DNA of 64,000 bases from Rhodanobacter sp. L36 (GCF_009765755.1 NZ_LMUV01000006.1:101172-165171), one strand, 5' to 3'. Counted from the first letter of the stretch, positions 11,269 through 20,427 are shown. Program-made: numbers and translations. Notes: a model not told the origin generated them from the sequence alone.

Positions 11269-12269
11269 CCCTGCCGAAAATCCTGATCGTCGACGACACC
11301 TACGCCAACCTCGTGGCCATGCGCCGATTGCTCGCGCACGTCGGCGCGGAACTGATCGAAGCGCGCGGCGGCAACGAAGCGCTGGCGCTGTGCCTGGACC
11401 ACGAGTTCGCCTTGATCCTGCTCGACGTCAACATGCCCGACATGGACGGTTTCGAAGTTGCCGCATTGCTGGGCGAGGCCGAGCACTTGCGCGACACGCC
11501 GATCATCTTCGTCACCGCGGCCTACGCCGATGACCTGAACCGATTGAAGGGCTACCGCTCCGGCGCGGTCGATTACATCGCCAAACCGATCAACGACGTG
11601 ATCCTGCAATCCAAGGTGCGCGTGTTCCTCGAACTGTATGCCGCGCGCGCCGACCTGCAGCGCGCGCTGACCGAGTTGTCCGAACGCAATCGACAGCTCA
11701 CGATCGAAATGGCCGAGCGGGAAGTGGTGGAGTCGATGGTGCGCCACCAGGCCAGCCACGACATGCTGACCGGCCTTCCGAACCGCGTGCTGTTTCACGA
11801 TCGCCTGCACGGCGCGATCCAGCGCGCGCAGCGCCAGCAGGCGCGGTTCGCACTCGCATGCATCGACATCGACGGCTTCAAGAACGTCAACGATCAGCAC
11901 GGGCATCCGGCGGGCGATGCGCTGCTTCAGGAGATCGCCGCGCGGCTCATGGCGAACCTGCGCGACAGCGATACGGTGGCGCGACTGGGCGGCGATGAAT
12001 TCGCGCTGATCCTCGAAGACATCGACTCGCCGGACATCGCCCTGCAGCTCTGTCGAAATCTGTGCGCGGCAATCGGCAAGCCCTACCGATTGATAGTGCA
12101 AGGCGTAGCGGTCGATGCCCGTATTGGCGCGAGCATCGGCATCGCGTCGTACTCGCCCGGTTCTCGCAGCGACGCCGACGAACAGTTGATCCAGTCGGCC
12201 GATCGCGCGATGTACGAAGCCAAGCGCGCCGGCAAAAACCGTTGCGTGCTGAGCGAAGACGCGAGCTGA
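11265..12269 (+). CDS. Response regulator diguanylate cyclase (REC-GGDEF)
   Basis: A 334-residue c-di-GMP synthase. The receiver (residues 1-125) has KILIVDD, phosphoacceptor Asp54 (LLDVNMPDMDG) and a YIAKPI Lys. A short coiled coil leads to the GGDEF domain, where LGGDEFAL (GGDEF 242-246) is intact and RDSD five residues earlier is a canonical RxxD inhibitory site, implying product feedback. The start is GTG 11265, overlapping the cheB stop as GTGA; no in-frame ATG fits. It is the likely output of the upstream hybrid kinase. A large hairpin follows at 12298-12330. Confidence 0.93.
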   Translation: MTLPKILIVDDTYANLVAMRRLLAHVGAELIEARGGNEALALCLDHEFALILLDVNMPDMDGFEVAALLGEAEHLRDTPIIFVTAAYADDLNRLKGYRSGAVDYIAKPINDVILQSKVRVFLELYAARADLQRALTELSERNRQLTIEMAEREVVESMVRHQASHDMLTGLPNRVLFHDRLHGAIQRAQRQQARFALACIDIDGFKNVNDQHGHPAGDALLQEIAARLMANLRDSDTVARLGGDEFALILEDIDSPDIALQLCRNLCAAIGKPYRLIVQGVAVDARIGASIGIASYSPGSRSDADEQLIQSADRAMYEAKRAGKNRCVLSEDAS

Positions 12270-12297
12270 GCGGAACGATCCGATGAGCGGTTGGTCA

Positions 12298-12330
12298 TCG
12301 CGGCGAATCGGCTGTACCGATCCGCCGCGA
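12298..12330. terminator. Hairpin between convergent genes
   Basis: A 14-bp stem (12298-12311 against 12317-12330) with one A/C mismatch and a five-base loop. It fills the gap between the diguanylate cyclase stop and the fadE stop. There is no T-tract on either side, so it may terminate weakly or protect 3' ends rather than act as a classical intrinsic terminator. Confidence 0.5.
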
Positions 12331-12336
12331 CGACGA

Positions 12337-14805
12337 CTACTGCGAGGCAGCGGCCTTTCTTTCTTCCGCTCGCGAGGTGAACGAGCGCAGTTCGTCCGGT
12401 TCGAAATCATCGACGGCAATGAACTCGGCCACGCCTTCGCGCACGCGCTTGAGCAGATCGAATTCGGCCTGGTTGATGACACCGCCCTGCAGCGCTTCGA
12501 TGTACTGATCGGCGACATCGTGCGCCTTGAACTGACCGGCTTTCTGCGCCTTCTGGAATTTGCGCTCGACCGGTTCGGCGGCGATCACATCCGGCAGCAA
12601 CGCGTTCATGCGGCCCACCGTGTTGTTCGCGTTCGGCGTGAGGTACACCCATTCGGTCAGCCGGCTGCGCGCCTCGTTCGGCGCCGTGAGCAGTGCGGCC
12701 ACGCGTCGACCGAGTCGATCCGATGGCGGCACTTCGCGACGGCCAAGCGGAAACACCAGTATGCGCAGCAGCCACGCGACGGGACGCACGGGGAAATTGC
12801 GGATCGCGCCATCGAGCGCGTTCTGGGTGAGCCACATGCATTCGTGGAAACCCCATGCCAGCAGTGGACGATCCGCGTCCGGCCGACCGGTGTCTTCGTA
12901 GCGCTTGAGCATGCTGCTGGCGATGTAGAGATAGCTCAACACGTCACCCAGCCGCGCGGAGAGTTTTTCCTTGAACTTCAGCTTGCCGCCAAGCACGCCC
13001 ATGAACACGTCCGCGCACAAGGCCAGCGTGGCGGAGTAGCGATCGAGCTTGCGGTAGTAGCGCCGCGTGTATGCGTCGCCCGCGGTTTCGCCGATACGCG
13101 CACCTGTCAGGCCCATCGCGAAACTGCGCACGGCGTTGGAGATGCCGAAGCCGAGGTGGCTGAACAACAGGCGGTCGAAGGTTTTCAACTGCTCGCCGCG
13201 ATCGGTGATCGACAGCGACTGCATTTCCTTGAGCACGTAGGGATGGCAGCGGATGGCGCCCTGGCCGAAAATCATCAGGCTGCGCGTCATGATGTTGGCG
13301 CCTTCCACCGTGATGGCGATCGGCACGCTGGCCCAGCCGCGTCCGGCGTAATTCTTCGGGCCCAACTGCACGGCCTTGCCGCCATGCACGTCCATCGTGT
13401 CGCTGGCGATGCGGCGCGCCCATTCGGTGGCGTGGTACTTGGCGATGGCGGACGTCACCGCGGGCTTCTCGCCGCGATCGACCGCGGCCGCGGTGGCGCG
13501 TGAAAGCGCGGCGGTGGCGTAGGTCAGGCCACCGATGCGCGCGAGTGCTTCTTCCACGCCTTCGAAACGCGCGATGGCCAGGCCGAACTGCTTTCGCATG
13601 CGTGCATACGCGCCGGTGGCTGCCGCCGAAGCGCGCATCGCGCCGGTGGCGTTGGACGGCAGCGAGATCGCGCGCCCGACCGAAAGCACTTCCACCAACA
13701 TGCGCCAGCCGTGGCCCGCCATCTGCGGACCGCCGATCAATACCGACATCGGCGCGAACACATCCTTGCCGTGGATCGGGCCGTTCTGGAACGGCACGTT
13801 GAGCGGAAAATGCCGGCGCCCGATCTGCAGGCCCGGCGTGGAACGCGGCAGCAGCGCGAGCGTGATGCCGAGGTCTTCCTTCTCGCCGAGCAGGTGCTCC
13901 GGGTCGTACATGCGGAAGGCCAAACCGATGACCGTGGCGATCGGCGCAAGCGTGATGTAGCGCTTGTCGAAGGTGAGCCGGATGCCGAGCGTTTCCACGC
14001 CGTCAACGGTCTGCTTGCACACGATGCCGTAATCAGGAATCGAGGTCGCGTCGGAACCGGCGGTCGGGCCGGTGAGCGCGAAACAGGGAATTTCATCGCC
14101 GACTGCGAGGCGCGGAAGGTAATGGTTTTTCTGCTCGTCGCTGCCGTAGTGCAGCAGCAGCTCGGCAGGCCCGAGCGAATTGGGCACCGCGACGGTCGAG
14201 GAAAGCGTCGCCGAAATCGTGGAGAGTTTCTGCAGCACCGCTGAATGCGCGAGCGCCGAGAACTGCAGGCCGCCGTATTGCTTCGGAATGATCATGCCGA
14301 AGAATTTGTGCTTCTTGACGAAGGCCCAGACGTCCGGCGGCAGATCCGCTAGCTCGTGGGTGATCTGCCAGTCGTCGATCATCGCGCAGAGTTCTTCGGT
14401 TGGCCCGTCGAGGAACGCCTGCTCCTCCACGCTGAGTTCCGGCTTCGGTTGCCTGAGCAGTTCGTGCCAGTCCGGCTTACCGGAAAACAGCTGACCTTCG
14501 AAACCGACGGTGCCGGCTTCCAGCGCGGTCTGCTCGGTCTCTGACAGCTTCGGCGTGACCTTGGCGAACAACTTGAGCAGCGGCGCGCTGATCTGGCGAC
14601 GCCGAAAATCGACAAGCAGCAGCGGCACCGCGATGGCGGCCTCGATGATCAGCAGGATCACCGTGGTCCACGGTGCATGCGCGAGCAAGCCGACGATGAG
14701 CGTGGCGAGCATCGTGGCGATGGCCCACGTGCGCAGGCTGCTTCGATGGTAGGCGCAAGCGCCGGTGGAAATCAGCGCCGCCAGCAAGGTCAGTATCACG
14801 GGCAT
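12337..14805 (-). CDS. fadE: Acyl-CoA dehydrogenase, FadE family
   Basis: The first enzyme of fatty-acid beta-oxidation: FAD-dependent desaturation of acyl-CoA with electrons passed to ETF. At 822 residues it matches the long FadE type (about 815), with an N-terminal hydrophobic region (residues 5-75, two or three helices) and then the dehydrogenase core: FFGMIIPKQYGGLQFSA, CFALTGPTAGSDATSIPD and MDVHGGKAVQLGPKNYAG. The C-terminal extension ending in FTSRAEERKAAAS is typical. It is downstream of, and 12 bases from, an alpha/beta hydrolase and probably co-transcribed with it. A divergent TetR gene is the likely regulator. ETF and its ubiquinone oxidoreductase are also encoded in this window. 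Confidence 0.95.
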   Translation of the reverse strand: MPVILTLLAALISTGACAYHRSSLRTWAIATMLATLIVGLLAHAPWTTVILLIIEAAIAVPLLLVDFRRRQISAPLLKLFAKVTPKLSETEQTALEAGTVGFEGQLFSGKPDWHELLRQPKPELSVEEQAFLDGPTEELCAMIDDWQITHELADLPPDVWAFVKKHKFFGMIIPKQYGGLQFSALAHSAVLQKLSTISATLSSTVAVPNSLGPAELLLHYGSDEQKNHYLPRLAVGDEIPCFALTGPTAGSDATSIPDYGIVCKQTVDGVETLGIRLTFDKRYITLAPIATVIGLAFRMYDPEHLLGEKEDLGITLALLPRSTPGLQIGRRHFPLNVPFQNGPIHGKDVFAPMSVLIGGPQMAGHGWRMLVEVLSVGRAISLPSNATGAMRASAAATGAYARMRKQFGLAIARFEGVEEALARIGGLTYATAALSRATAAAVDRGEKPAVTSAIAKYHATEWARRIASDTMDVHGGKAVQLGPKNYAGRGWASVPIAITVEGANIMTRSLMIFGQGAIRCHPYVLKEMQSLSITDRGEQLKTFDRLLFSHLGFGISNAVRSFAMGLTGARIGETAGDAYTRRYYRKLDRYSATLALCADVFMGVLGGKLKFKEKLSARLGDVLSYLYIASSMLKRYEDTGRPDADRPLLAWGFHECMWLTQNALDGAIRNFPVRPVAWLLRILVFPLGRREVPPSDRLGRRVAALLTAPNEARSRLTEWVYLTPNANNTVGRMNALLPDVIAAEPVERKFQKAQKAGQFKAHDVADQYIEALQGGVINQAEFDLLKRVREGVAEFIAVDDFEPDELRSFTSRAEERKAAASQ

Positions 14806-14817
14806 CTCAACACCTCA

Positions 14818-15717
14818 TCACGGTTGAACGGCGCCGGCGCGTTGCCGGTCGGCCGGTGAATCCAGACTTTGCACGAAACGGGTGACTTCGTGCGCAAATA
14901 CATCGTTGGCATCGCCCACCACCATGTGCGTGGCATGCGGCAGCTCGACATGCTGCGCGTGGGGCACGCGCTGCAGGAATTCCTCGACGGTCGCGCGCGA
15001 CACCACGTCGCTGCGCGCGCCGGAAAGCAGCAAGACCGGAATGTCGATGTTCGATGCGGCTGCCAGCAAACGCGGCTGGTAACGCTCGCTTTCCTGGACG
15101 AGATCGCCAGCCAGCAAGGCGGGATCCCAGTGCCAGCGCAGGCGACCATCCGCTTCCTCGCGCAACAGCGGACGAAGTTGATCTTCGGTTTTGCGCTCGC
15201 GTCGCTGCGGGAGATAGGCCGCGACCTGCTCGGCGGCTTCGGCATAACTTGCAAAACCTTCCGGATGTGCCTGCATGAAGGCGAGGATCCGCTCGACGCC
15301 AGCCGCTTCCCAACGCGGCGTGATGTCCACCAGCACGAGAGCGCGGAACGGTGCCGGGCGAATTTCGCCAGCGAGAACCAGCCCGAGCAAGCCGCCCATC
15401 GATGCGCCCACCAGAATCGGCGGCTCCGCCTGGACTGCAGCCAGTCGCAGCAGGTCGAGGGCGAATTGGTCGATGCGGTAATCGCCGTCGTGGACGCGAC
15501 CGCTTTCGCCATGCCCGCGGCTGTCAAAAGTCACGCAGCGACAACCCGCATCGGCCAGCGCATCGGCGGCGGCGTTCCACGCGCCGCGCGTCTGGCCGAA
15601 TCCGTGGGCGAACAGCAATGTCGGCCGGCCCTGCGGGCATCGCGTTTCGACCGCCAGCGTGGTGTCGGCAACGGCGAATGGGCTGACCGTGGAACGGGAG
15701 GAAGTCGACTGAACCAT
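14818..15717 (-). CDS. Alpha/beta hydrolase
   Basis: A 299-residue alpha/beta-fold esterase/lipase-like enzyme. The visible features are the oxyanion strand LLFAHGFGQTRGAWN, the DSRGHGES turn, the nucleophile elbow VGASMGGLLG and the C-terminal LPHATHMV, which supplies the catalytic His. It has no signal peptide, so it is cytoplasmic. As the first gene of a two-gene unit with fadE, it might act on acyl esters or thioesters feeding beta-oxidation; this is inferred from context only. The start codon lies inside a perfect inverted repeat (15714-15731) that could be an operator. Confidence 0.85.
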   Translation of the reverse strand: MVQSTSSRSTVSPFAVADTTLAVETRCPQGRPTLLFAHGFGQTRGAWNAAADALADAGCRCVTFDSRGHGESGRVHDGDYRIDQFALDLLRLAAVQAEPPILVGASMGGLLGLVLAGEIRPAPFRALVLVDITPRWEAAGVERILAFMQAHPEGFASYAEAAEQVAAYLPQRRERKTEDQLRPLLREEADGRLRWHWDPALLAGDLVQESERYQPRLLAAASNIDIPVLLLSGARSDVVSRATVEEFLQRVPHAQHVELPHATHMVVGDANDVFAHEVTRFVQSLDSPADRQRAGAVQP

Positions 15718-15731
15718 ACGGAGGAGTATGG
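15713..15731. promoter_or_regulatory. Candidate TetR operator at the hydrolase-fadE start
   Basis: A perfect inverted repeat, CCATAC-N6-GTATGG (15714-15731), covers the hydrolase start codon. The ten-base string ACCATACGGA at 15713-15722 occurs again at 15839-15848, just before the TetR start. Two copies abutting both divergent start codons are what an autoregulated divergent TetR system would show. The sites are observed; their function is inferred. Confidence 0.45.
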
Positions 15732-15838
15732 GCCGGCGCTTTGATGGCAGTCAACACCATAGCGATCGCACGTGAAGACACGGTCCACCTTCGAAACCTT
15801 CACCCCACGGAAGATTACAAAGACACAGGCGTGTGGCT

Positions 15839-15848
15839 ACCATACGGA
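15839..15848. promoter_or_regulatory. Second copy of the ACCATACGGA element
   Basis: An exact direct repeat of the element at 15713-15722, ending one base before the TetR ATG. Unlike the first copy it is not part of a perfect inverted repeat, so it may be a half-site or a weaker operator. Confidence 0.4.
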
Positions 15849-15849
15849 C

Positions 15850-16428
15850 ATGAATGTCAGCAGCAAGCCCGAACGTACACGCCTATCCGCCGAGGACTGG
15901 GAGCTCGCCGCCCTGCACCTGATCGCCGAGCAGGGCGTGGGCGCGCTGGCCGTGGAAGCACTGGCCCGCCAGCTTGGGGTGACCAAGGGCAGCTTCTATT
16001 GGCACTTCCGAACCCGCGAGGCGCTGCTCAATGCCGCGCTGGAACGATGGGAACAGTACGGCGAGCGCGAGGTCATCAGCCAGATCGAGCAGATCGCCGA
16101 CCCGCGCAAGCGTCTGCCCGAATTGTTTCGGCGTGTCGCGCACGAATTGCAGGCCCATCGCGTTTACGCCGCGTTGCTGAAAGCCCTCGATCACCCGCAG
16201 GTAGTACCGGTGATGGCGCGTGTTTCGCAGCGCAGGATGGAATTCCTCACCACCGCTTTTGCCGAGGCTGGCCTGCAGGCAACGCAGGCGCTGAACCGCG
16301 CACGGCTGACTTACGCCGCCTATGTGGGATTTCTGCAGCTCAACTTCACGCTCGGCCTGCCACGGATCAATCATGAAGAGTTCGACGCCTACGTCGAACA
16401 CATGATCGCCACCCTGATTCCGGCCTGA
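15850..16428 (+). CDS. TetR/AcrR-family transcriptional regulator
   Basis: A 192-residue one-component repressor. The N-terminal helix-turn-helix region (about residues 10-55) contains LHLIAEQGVGALAVEALARQ and LGVTKGSFYWHFRTREALL, a strong match to the TetR DNA-binding domain. The C-terminal ligand-binding domain is helical and not diagnostic. It is divergent from the hydrolase-fadE unit, and a repeated ten-base element sits at both starts, so it probably controls itself and fatty-acid catabolism; an acyl-CoA or fatty acid would be the expected inducer. The start at 15850 is preferred over in-frame 15772. An intrinsic terminator follows. Confidence 0.88.
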   Translation: MNVSSKPERTRLSAEDWELAALHLIAEQGVGALAVEALARQLGVTKGSFYWHFRTREALLNAALERWEQYGEREVISQIEQIADPRKRLPELFRRVAHELQAHRVYAALLKALDHPQVVPVMARVSQRRMEFLTTAFAEAGLQATQALNRARLTYAAYVGFLQLNFTLGLPRINHEEFDAYVEHMIATLIPA

Positions 16429-16450
16429 CACAACGCACAGTTACATCGAT

Positions 16451-16475
16451 ACGGCGCCCCACGGCGCCGTTTTTT
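16451..16475 (+). terminator. Intrinsic terminator after the TetR gene
   Basis: An eight-bp GC-rich stem (ACGGCGCC 16451-16458 with GGCGCCGT 16463-16470) with a four-base loop, followed by a run of T to 16475. Confidence 0.85.
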
Positions 16476-16553
16476 GTTGCGCGTCACCTTGCAATACCAG
16501 TTTGCGCAAACTACCGTTTCAGCTCTCTTTTTTGCCAAACCTCCGAGGACATG

Positions 16554-18338
16554 ATGGCCAGCACGCTGGAAGCGCTCGATCACTGGGTTACCGAGGTGGC
16601 CGCCATGACCCGGCCTGCGCGGATTCATTGGTGCGACGGCACCGATGGCGAATATCGGGCGCTGGTGCAGCAGATGCTTGAAAGCGGAACTCTGATCGAA
16701 CTCAACCAGCAGACCCATCCGGGGTGCTACTTGCATCGCTCGCATCCGTCTGACGTCGCGCGGGTCGAACACCTGACCTTCGTGTGCCACCCGGACGAGC
16801 AGGACGCTGGCCCCAACAACCACTGGATGGATCCGGCCGCGGCGCACGCGAAGATCGATGCGTTGTACGACGGGTGCATGGAAGGTCGCACGATGTATGT
16901 CGTGCCCTATTGCATGGGGCCGATCGATTCGCCGCTCGCGCGTTGCGGCGTGGAAATCACGGACAGTCCGTACGTCGTCGTCAACATGCGGATCATGACG
17001 CGGATGGGTGCCGCAGCGCAGGCGCGGATCGAACGCGAAGGACATTTCGTCAAAGGCCTGCATTCGGTCGGCGAGCTGGATCCCGAGCGTCGTTTCATCA
17101 TGCATTTTCCGGCCGAGCTGACCATCAAATCCTACGGCTCCGGTTACGGCGGCAACGCGCTGCTGGGCAAGAAATGCCACGCGCTGCGCATCGCCAGTCA
17201 TCAAGCGCGCAACGAAGGCTGGCTGGCCGAGCACATGCTGATCGTCGGCATCGAAAATCCACGCGGTGAGACGCACTACATCGCCGCCGCCTTCCCTTCC
17301 GCCTGCGGCAAGACCAACCTCGCCATGCTGATACCGCCCGAGGGATATCGTCGCGATGGCTGGAAAGTCTGGACTGTGGGTGACGACATCTGCTGGATGC
17401 GTCCGGGCGCGGATGGACGTCTATACGCCATCAATCCCGAGGCAGGATTCTTCGGGGTGGCTCCTGGCACCAGCGACGAAACCAATCCGAATGCTCTGCA
17501 AAGTGTCGCTCGCGATGCGATCTTTACCAATGTCGCGTTGACTGCAGACAGCCAGCCTTGGTGGGAAGGGCTGCCAGGTACGCCGGCCATCGACTGGCAG
17601 GGGCGTCCGTTCGATCCGGCTCATGGGCCTGCAGCACATCCGAATTCACGTTTCACTGTTGCCGCAAACCGATGCCCGACATGGTCCGCGCAAGCCGAAG
17701 CACCGCAAGGCGTTCCGATCAGCGCCATCGTGTTCGGCGGCCGGCGTCCATCGCTGCTGCCGTTGGTGATGGAAGCCCGCGACTGGACCCACGGCGTGCT
17801 GATGGGCGCTGCGATGGGTTCGGAAACCACCGCGGCGGCGACCGGCGCAGTTGGCGTGTTGCGACGCGATTCGATGGCCATGAAACCGTTCTGCGGCTAT
17901 CACTACGGCGACTACTTCAGGCACTGGCTTTCGTTCGATCAGCCAGACGCGGTGCTGCCAAAAATTTTTCACGTTAACTGGTTCCGCAAGGACAAGGACG
18001 GCACGTTCCTCTGGCCCGGCTATGGCGACAACCTGCGCGTGCTGGAATGGATGATCCAGCGCGTCGAAGGGCGAATTGAAGGCGTCCAGACACCCATCGG
18101 CATCCTGCCTGCGGCCGGCGAGCTGCGAGTGGACGGACTGAACCTTGATGGCCGCAAGCTCGATGTCTTGCTCGACGTCGATCACGTCGCGTGGCGCAGC
18201 GAACTCGCCGCCATCGGCGACTACCTGGCATCGTTTGGATCGCGACTGCCGGAAGCGCTCCGAATCGAGCAGCAACGCGTGGCTCGGGCTTTGGACAACG
18301 TCATCGAAGAACCACGACGCGAAGCGATGGCGCGCTGA
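16554..18338 (+). CDS. pckG: Phosphoenolpyruvate carboxykinase (GTP)
   Basis: Catalyses oxaloacetate + GTP to PEP + GDP + CO2, the entry to gluconeogenesis. About 594 residues, a normal length for the GTP class. Signatures: the PEPCK kinase P-loop in [15 protein letters not shown], the substrate region [23 protein letters not shown] (metal Asp) and [13 protein letters not shown]. Two adjacent ATGs occur at 16551 and 16554; the second gives about five bases to the GAGGA box and is preferred. It stands alone. Its pairing in this region with fadE suggests growth on fatty acids or acetate, but no shared regulation is visible. Confidence 0.96.
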   Translation: MASTLEALDHWVTEVAAMTRPARIHWCDGTDGEYRALVQQMLESGTLIELNQQTHPGCYLHRSHPSDVARVEHLTFVCHPDEQDAGPNNHWMDPAAAHAKIDALYDGCMEGRTMYVVPYCMGPIDSPLARCGVEITDSPYVVVNMRIMTRMGAAAQARIEREGHFVKGLHSVGELDPERRFIMHFPAELTIKSYGSGYGGNALLGKKCHALRIASHQARNEGWLAEHMLIVGIENPRGETHYIAAAFPSACGKTNLAMLIPPEGYRRDGWKVWTVGDDICWMRPGADGRLYAINPEAGFFGVAPGTSDETNPNALQSVARDAIFTNVALTADSQPWWEGLPGTPAIDWQGRPFDPAHGPAAHPNSRFTVAANRCPTWSAQAEAPQGVPISAIVFGGRRPSLLPLVMEARDWTHGVLMGAAMGSETTAAATGAVGVLRRDSMAMKPFCGYHYGDYFRHWLSFDQPDAVLPKIFHVNWFRKDKDGTFLWPGYGDNLRVLEWMIQRVEGRIEGVQTPIGILPAAGELRVDGLNLDGRKLDVLLDVDHVAWRSELAAIGDYLASFGSRLPEALRIEQQRVARALDNVIEEPRREAMAR

Positions 18339-18447
18339 TCAAAGTCGATTTCGGTTACTCGCCATTTCGGCGTGCGATGCAAACCATTTCGCATGGCAAG
18401 GCATCCAAGCTGGCAAGATGATCGCCTGCCCTGCCATCGGATACGCC

Positions 18448-18993
18448 ATGTCGCCCGCTTCGGTCGAAGCCAACGACCATGATGACGTGCGCGCCGCCGC
18501 GTCGGGCGACCGGCACGCATTTCAGCGGCTGTATCGCCTGCATGTGGGGCGCGTGCATGGCGCCGTGCTGCGCCTGGCTGGCTACGACCATGCACGCGCG
18601 GAAGACCTGACCCAGGAAGCATTCATCCGTGCCTGGCAGAAGCTGCCGGGTTTTCGTCACGAGAGCGCGTTCGGCACCTGGCTGTATCGGCTCGCCGTGA
18701 ACGTGGCGCTGATGGACATTCGTTCGCGCCATGCCGATCCGGTCAGCATGCTCGACGACGAACATCTGCCGGACCACGGCGAAACACCTTTCTGCGCCGC
18801 GGAGCGAAAAGAACTGGAACACGCGGTCGGCCTATTGCCGCCACGCGCCCGTGCCGTGCTGGTACTGCACGACATCGAAGGCTGGAAACACGAGGAAATC
18901 GGTGCCGAACTGGGTATGGCCGTCGGCACATCGAAAGCACAGTTGCATCGGGCGCGACAGCTGCTGCGCAAGGTACTGGGAGACAACACATGA
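18448..18993 (+). CDS. ECF-type RNA polymerase sigma factor
   Basis: A 181-residue sigma-70 family protein with region 2 (AFQRLYRLHVGRVHGAVLRL and YDHARAEDLTQEAFIRAW) and region 4 (LPPRARAVLVLHDIEGWKHE followed by IGAELGMAVGTSKAQLHRAR). It belongs to the RpoE-like group IV sigma factors. The start is uncertain: ATG 18448 is used, and ATG 18418 is also in frame; neither has a strong RBS. Its last four bases overlap the next gene (ATGA), which encodes a single-pass membrane protein in the position expected of an anti-sigma factor. Confidence 0.88.
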   Translation: MSPASVEANDHDDVRAAASGDRHAFQRLYRLHVGRVHGAVLRLAGYDHARAEDLTQEAFIRAWQKLPGFRHESAFGTWLYRLAVNVALMDIRSRHADPVSMLDDEHLPDHGETPFCAAERKELEHAVGLLPPRARAVLVLHDIEGWKHEEIGAELGMAVGTSKAQLHRARQLLRKVLGDNT

Positions 18994-19454
18994 ATGAGTT
19001 CGAGTGGCGTCGTCAGATGCGCGATCTGCGTCAGCCGGTCTCGCCACCGCGCGATTTATGGACGTCCATCGAGGCGGCACTGGATGATGCTGCGCCAGTG
19101 GATACGGCAACGGAAACGACTTCGACGCCGGTGCGATCGTCCGCTTACACGCGACGCTGGTTGGTCGGCGCGGGCCTTGCGGCTTCATTGCTGCTGGTCG
19201 CCGGGCTCAGCTTCCATCTGCGGCAGATGCCGGGTTCGACGACGGCCGCGATAGCCAGCAAGTCCGCACTTTCGTCGAAGTGGAAACCTGCCGATCCACG
19301 GCTGGCCGGCGCCGCCATCGAACTGGACGCCGCACGCATGGAACTCCAGCAGGCGATGCAGCAGGCTCCGGATTCGCCGGCTCTGCAACGCATCCTGGCA
19401 CGCACCGAACATCAACAAACGCAACTGCGTCAGTTGGCTCGCGAAGCCGGCTGA
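18990..19454 (+). CDS. Single-pass membrane protein, putative anti-sigma factor
   Basis: 154 residues: a cytoplasmic N-terminal part (about 1-50, MNEFEWRRQMRDLRQPVSPP), one transmembrane helix (WLVGAGLAASLLLVAGLSF, about 53-72), and a periplasmic helical tail rich in Ala/Gln (ELDAARMELQQAMQQAP...RILARTEHQQTQLRQLA). It lacks the HxxxCxxC zinc motif of classical anti-sigma domains. The assignment rests on topology and on the ATGA overlap with the sigma gene. It precedes a DUF4097 protein by ten bases, so the three genes form one operon. Confidence 0.7.
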   Translation: MNEFEWRRQMRDLRQPVSPPRDLWTSIEAALDDAAPVDTATETTSTPVRSSAYTRRWLVGAGLAASLLLVAGLSFHLRQMPGSTTAAIASKSALSSKWKPADPRLAGAAIELDAARMELQQAMQQAPDSPALQRILARTEHQQTQLRQLAREAG

Positions 19455-19464
19455 CCTATCGGGA

Positions 19465-20376
19465 ATGATCATGAAAACCGCTCGCTACGTTCCACTTCTG
19501 CTGTCGCTGTGCATCGGTCAGGCCATGGCCGACACACCGATTCATCTGCGTCATGACGCAACCGCCAATGTCCACGTGAGCATCAGCAATGTTGCCGGCA
19601 CGGTGAACGTGAGCGCGTGGGATCGCAACGAGGTGGAAGTGAGCGGACAGCTGGGCAATGGCACCAAGCCGCTGGCGATCACTGGCGGCAACGACGATCT
19701 TGCGATCAAGGTCGAGCCGGAAGGCGGTTCGGGTGGATGGTTCAACTGGGGCGGCGACAGCCGGATGGCGCCGAGCGAGCTCGAGCTGCACGTGCCCAAA
19801 GGTGCATCGCTGGATATCGGCGTCGTGAGCGCGCCGCTGGTCGTGGATGGATTCGATGGCGGCGAGATCGTGGTGAATACGGTGAGCGGGAAAGCGCGCA
19901 TCAACGCTCGTACGCCATCGCTGAAAGTGGATAGCGTCAGCGGCAATGTGGAACTTGCCGGTCACGCGGAGCAGGCAGATCTGCAGACAGTGAGCGGTGA
20001 CATTCTTGCGCCTGTCCTCGGTAGCGACGTAAAGCTGCAGACGGTGTCCGGCCGCATCCAGGGCAGCGGTGGGCCGTGGCAGAAGCTGACGCTGAGCACG
20101 GTGTCCGGCGAAGTGCAGCTGAGCGGCGGCGTTGCCGCCAATGGCAGCGTCGGCATCGACAGCATGAGCGGCGATGTGCAGCTGCAATTACCGGCCAGTG
20201 CCGCGGGAACTCTGCACGCCAGCAGTTTCAGCGGCGATCTGCGCAGCGACTTTGGCACACCGACGAAACCGGAGCATGGGCCCGGCAGCAGCCTGGACGT
20301 CCGTATCGGAACCGGCAACGGGCACATCAATGTCGAGACATTCAGCGGCGACCTGCGCATTCGCAAACAGGATTGA
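19465..20376 (+). CDS. Exported DUF4097-family beta-repeat protein
   Basis: 303 residues with a signal peptide (cleavage near QAMA-DTP). The mature protein is a series of beta-helix-like repeats with the recurring unit [V/T]xSGx[V/I/L]xx: NTVSGKARIN, DSVSGNVELA, QTVSGDILAP, QTVSGRIQGS, STVSGEVQLS, DSMSGDVQLQ, SSFSGDLRSD and ETFSGDLRIR. This is the hallmark of DUF4097. Function is unknown; such proteins often lie next to ECF sigma/anti-sigma genes, as here, and may act in envelope stress sensing. ATG 19465 and ATG 19471 are both possible starts. A strong terminator follows. Confidence 0.85.
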   Translation: MIMKTARYVPLLLSLCIGQAMADTPIHLRHDATANVHVSISNVAGTVNVSAWDRNEVEVSGQLGNGTKPLAITGGNDDLAIKVEPEGGSGGWFNWGGDSRMAPSELELHVPKGASLDIGVVSAPLVVDGFDGGEIVVNTVSGKARINARTPSLKVDSVSGNVELAGHAEQADLQTVSGDILAPVLGSDVKLQTVSGRIQGSGGPWQKLTLSTVSGEVQLSGGVAANGSVGIDSMSGDVQLQLPASAAGTLHASSFSGDLRSDFGTPTKPEHGPGSSLDVRIGTGNGHINVETFSGDLRIRKQD

Positions 20377-20427
20377 CTGCGGCATTGATAGACCGCTTTG
20401 CCTCAACGCCTATCGAACGACATCATG

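Noticed and set aside
12283-13503. A 406-codon plus-strand frame opposite fadE
   Set aside because: It lies entirely antisense to a clear FadE coding sequence, has no motif and has an atypical residue mix.
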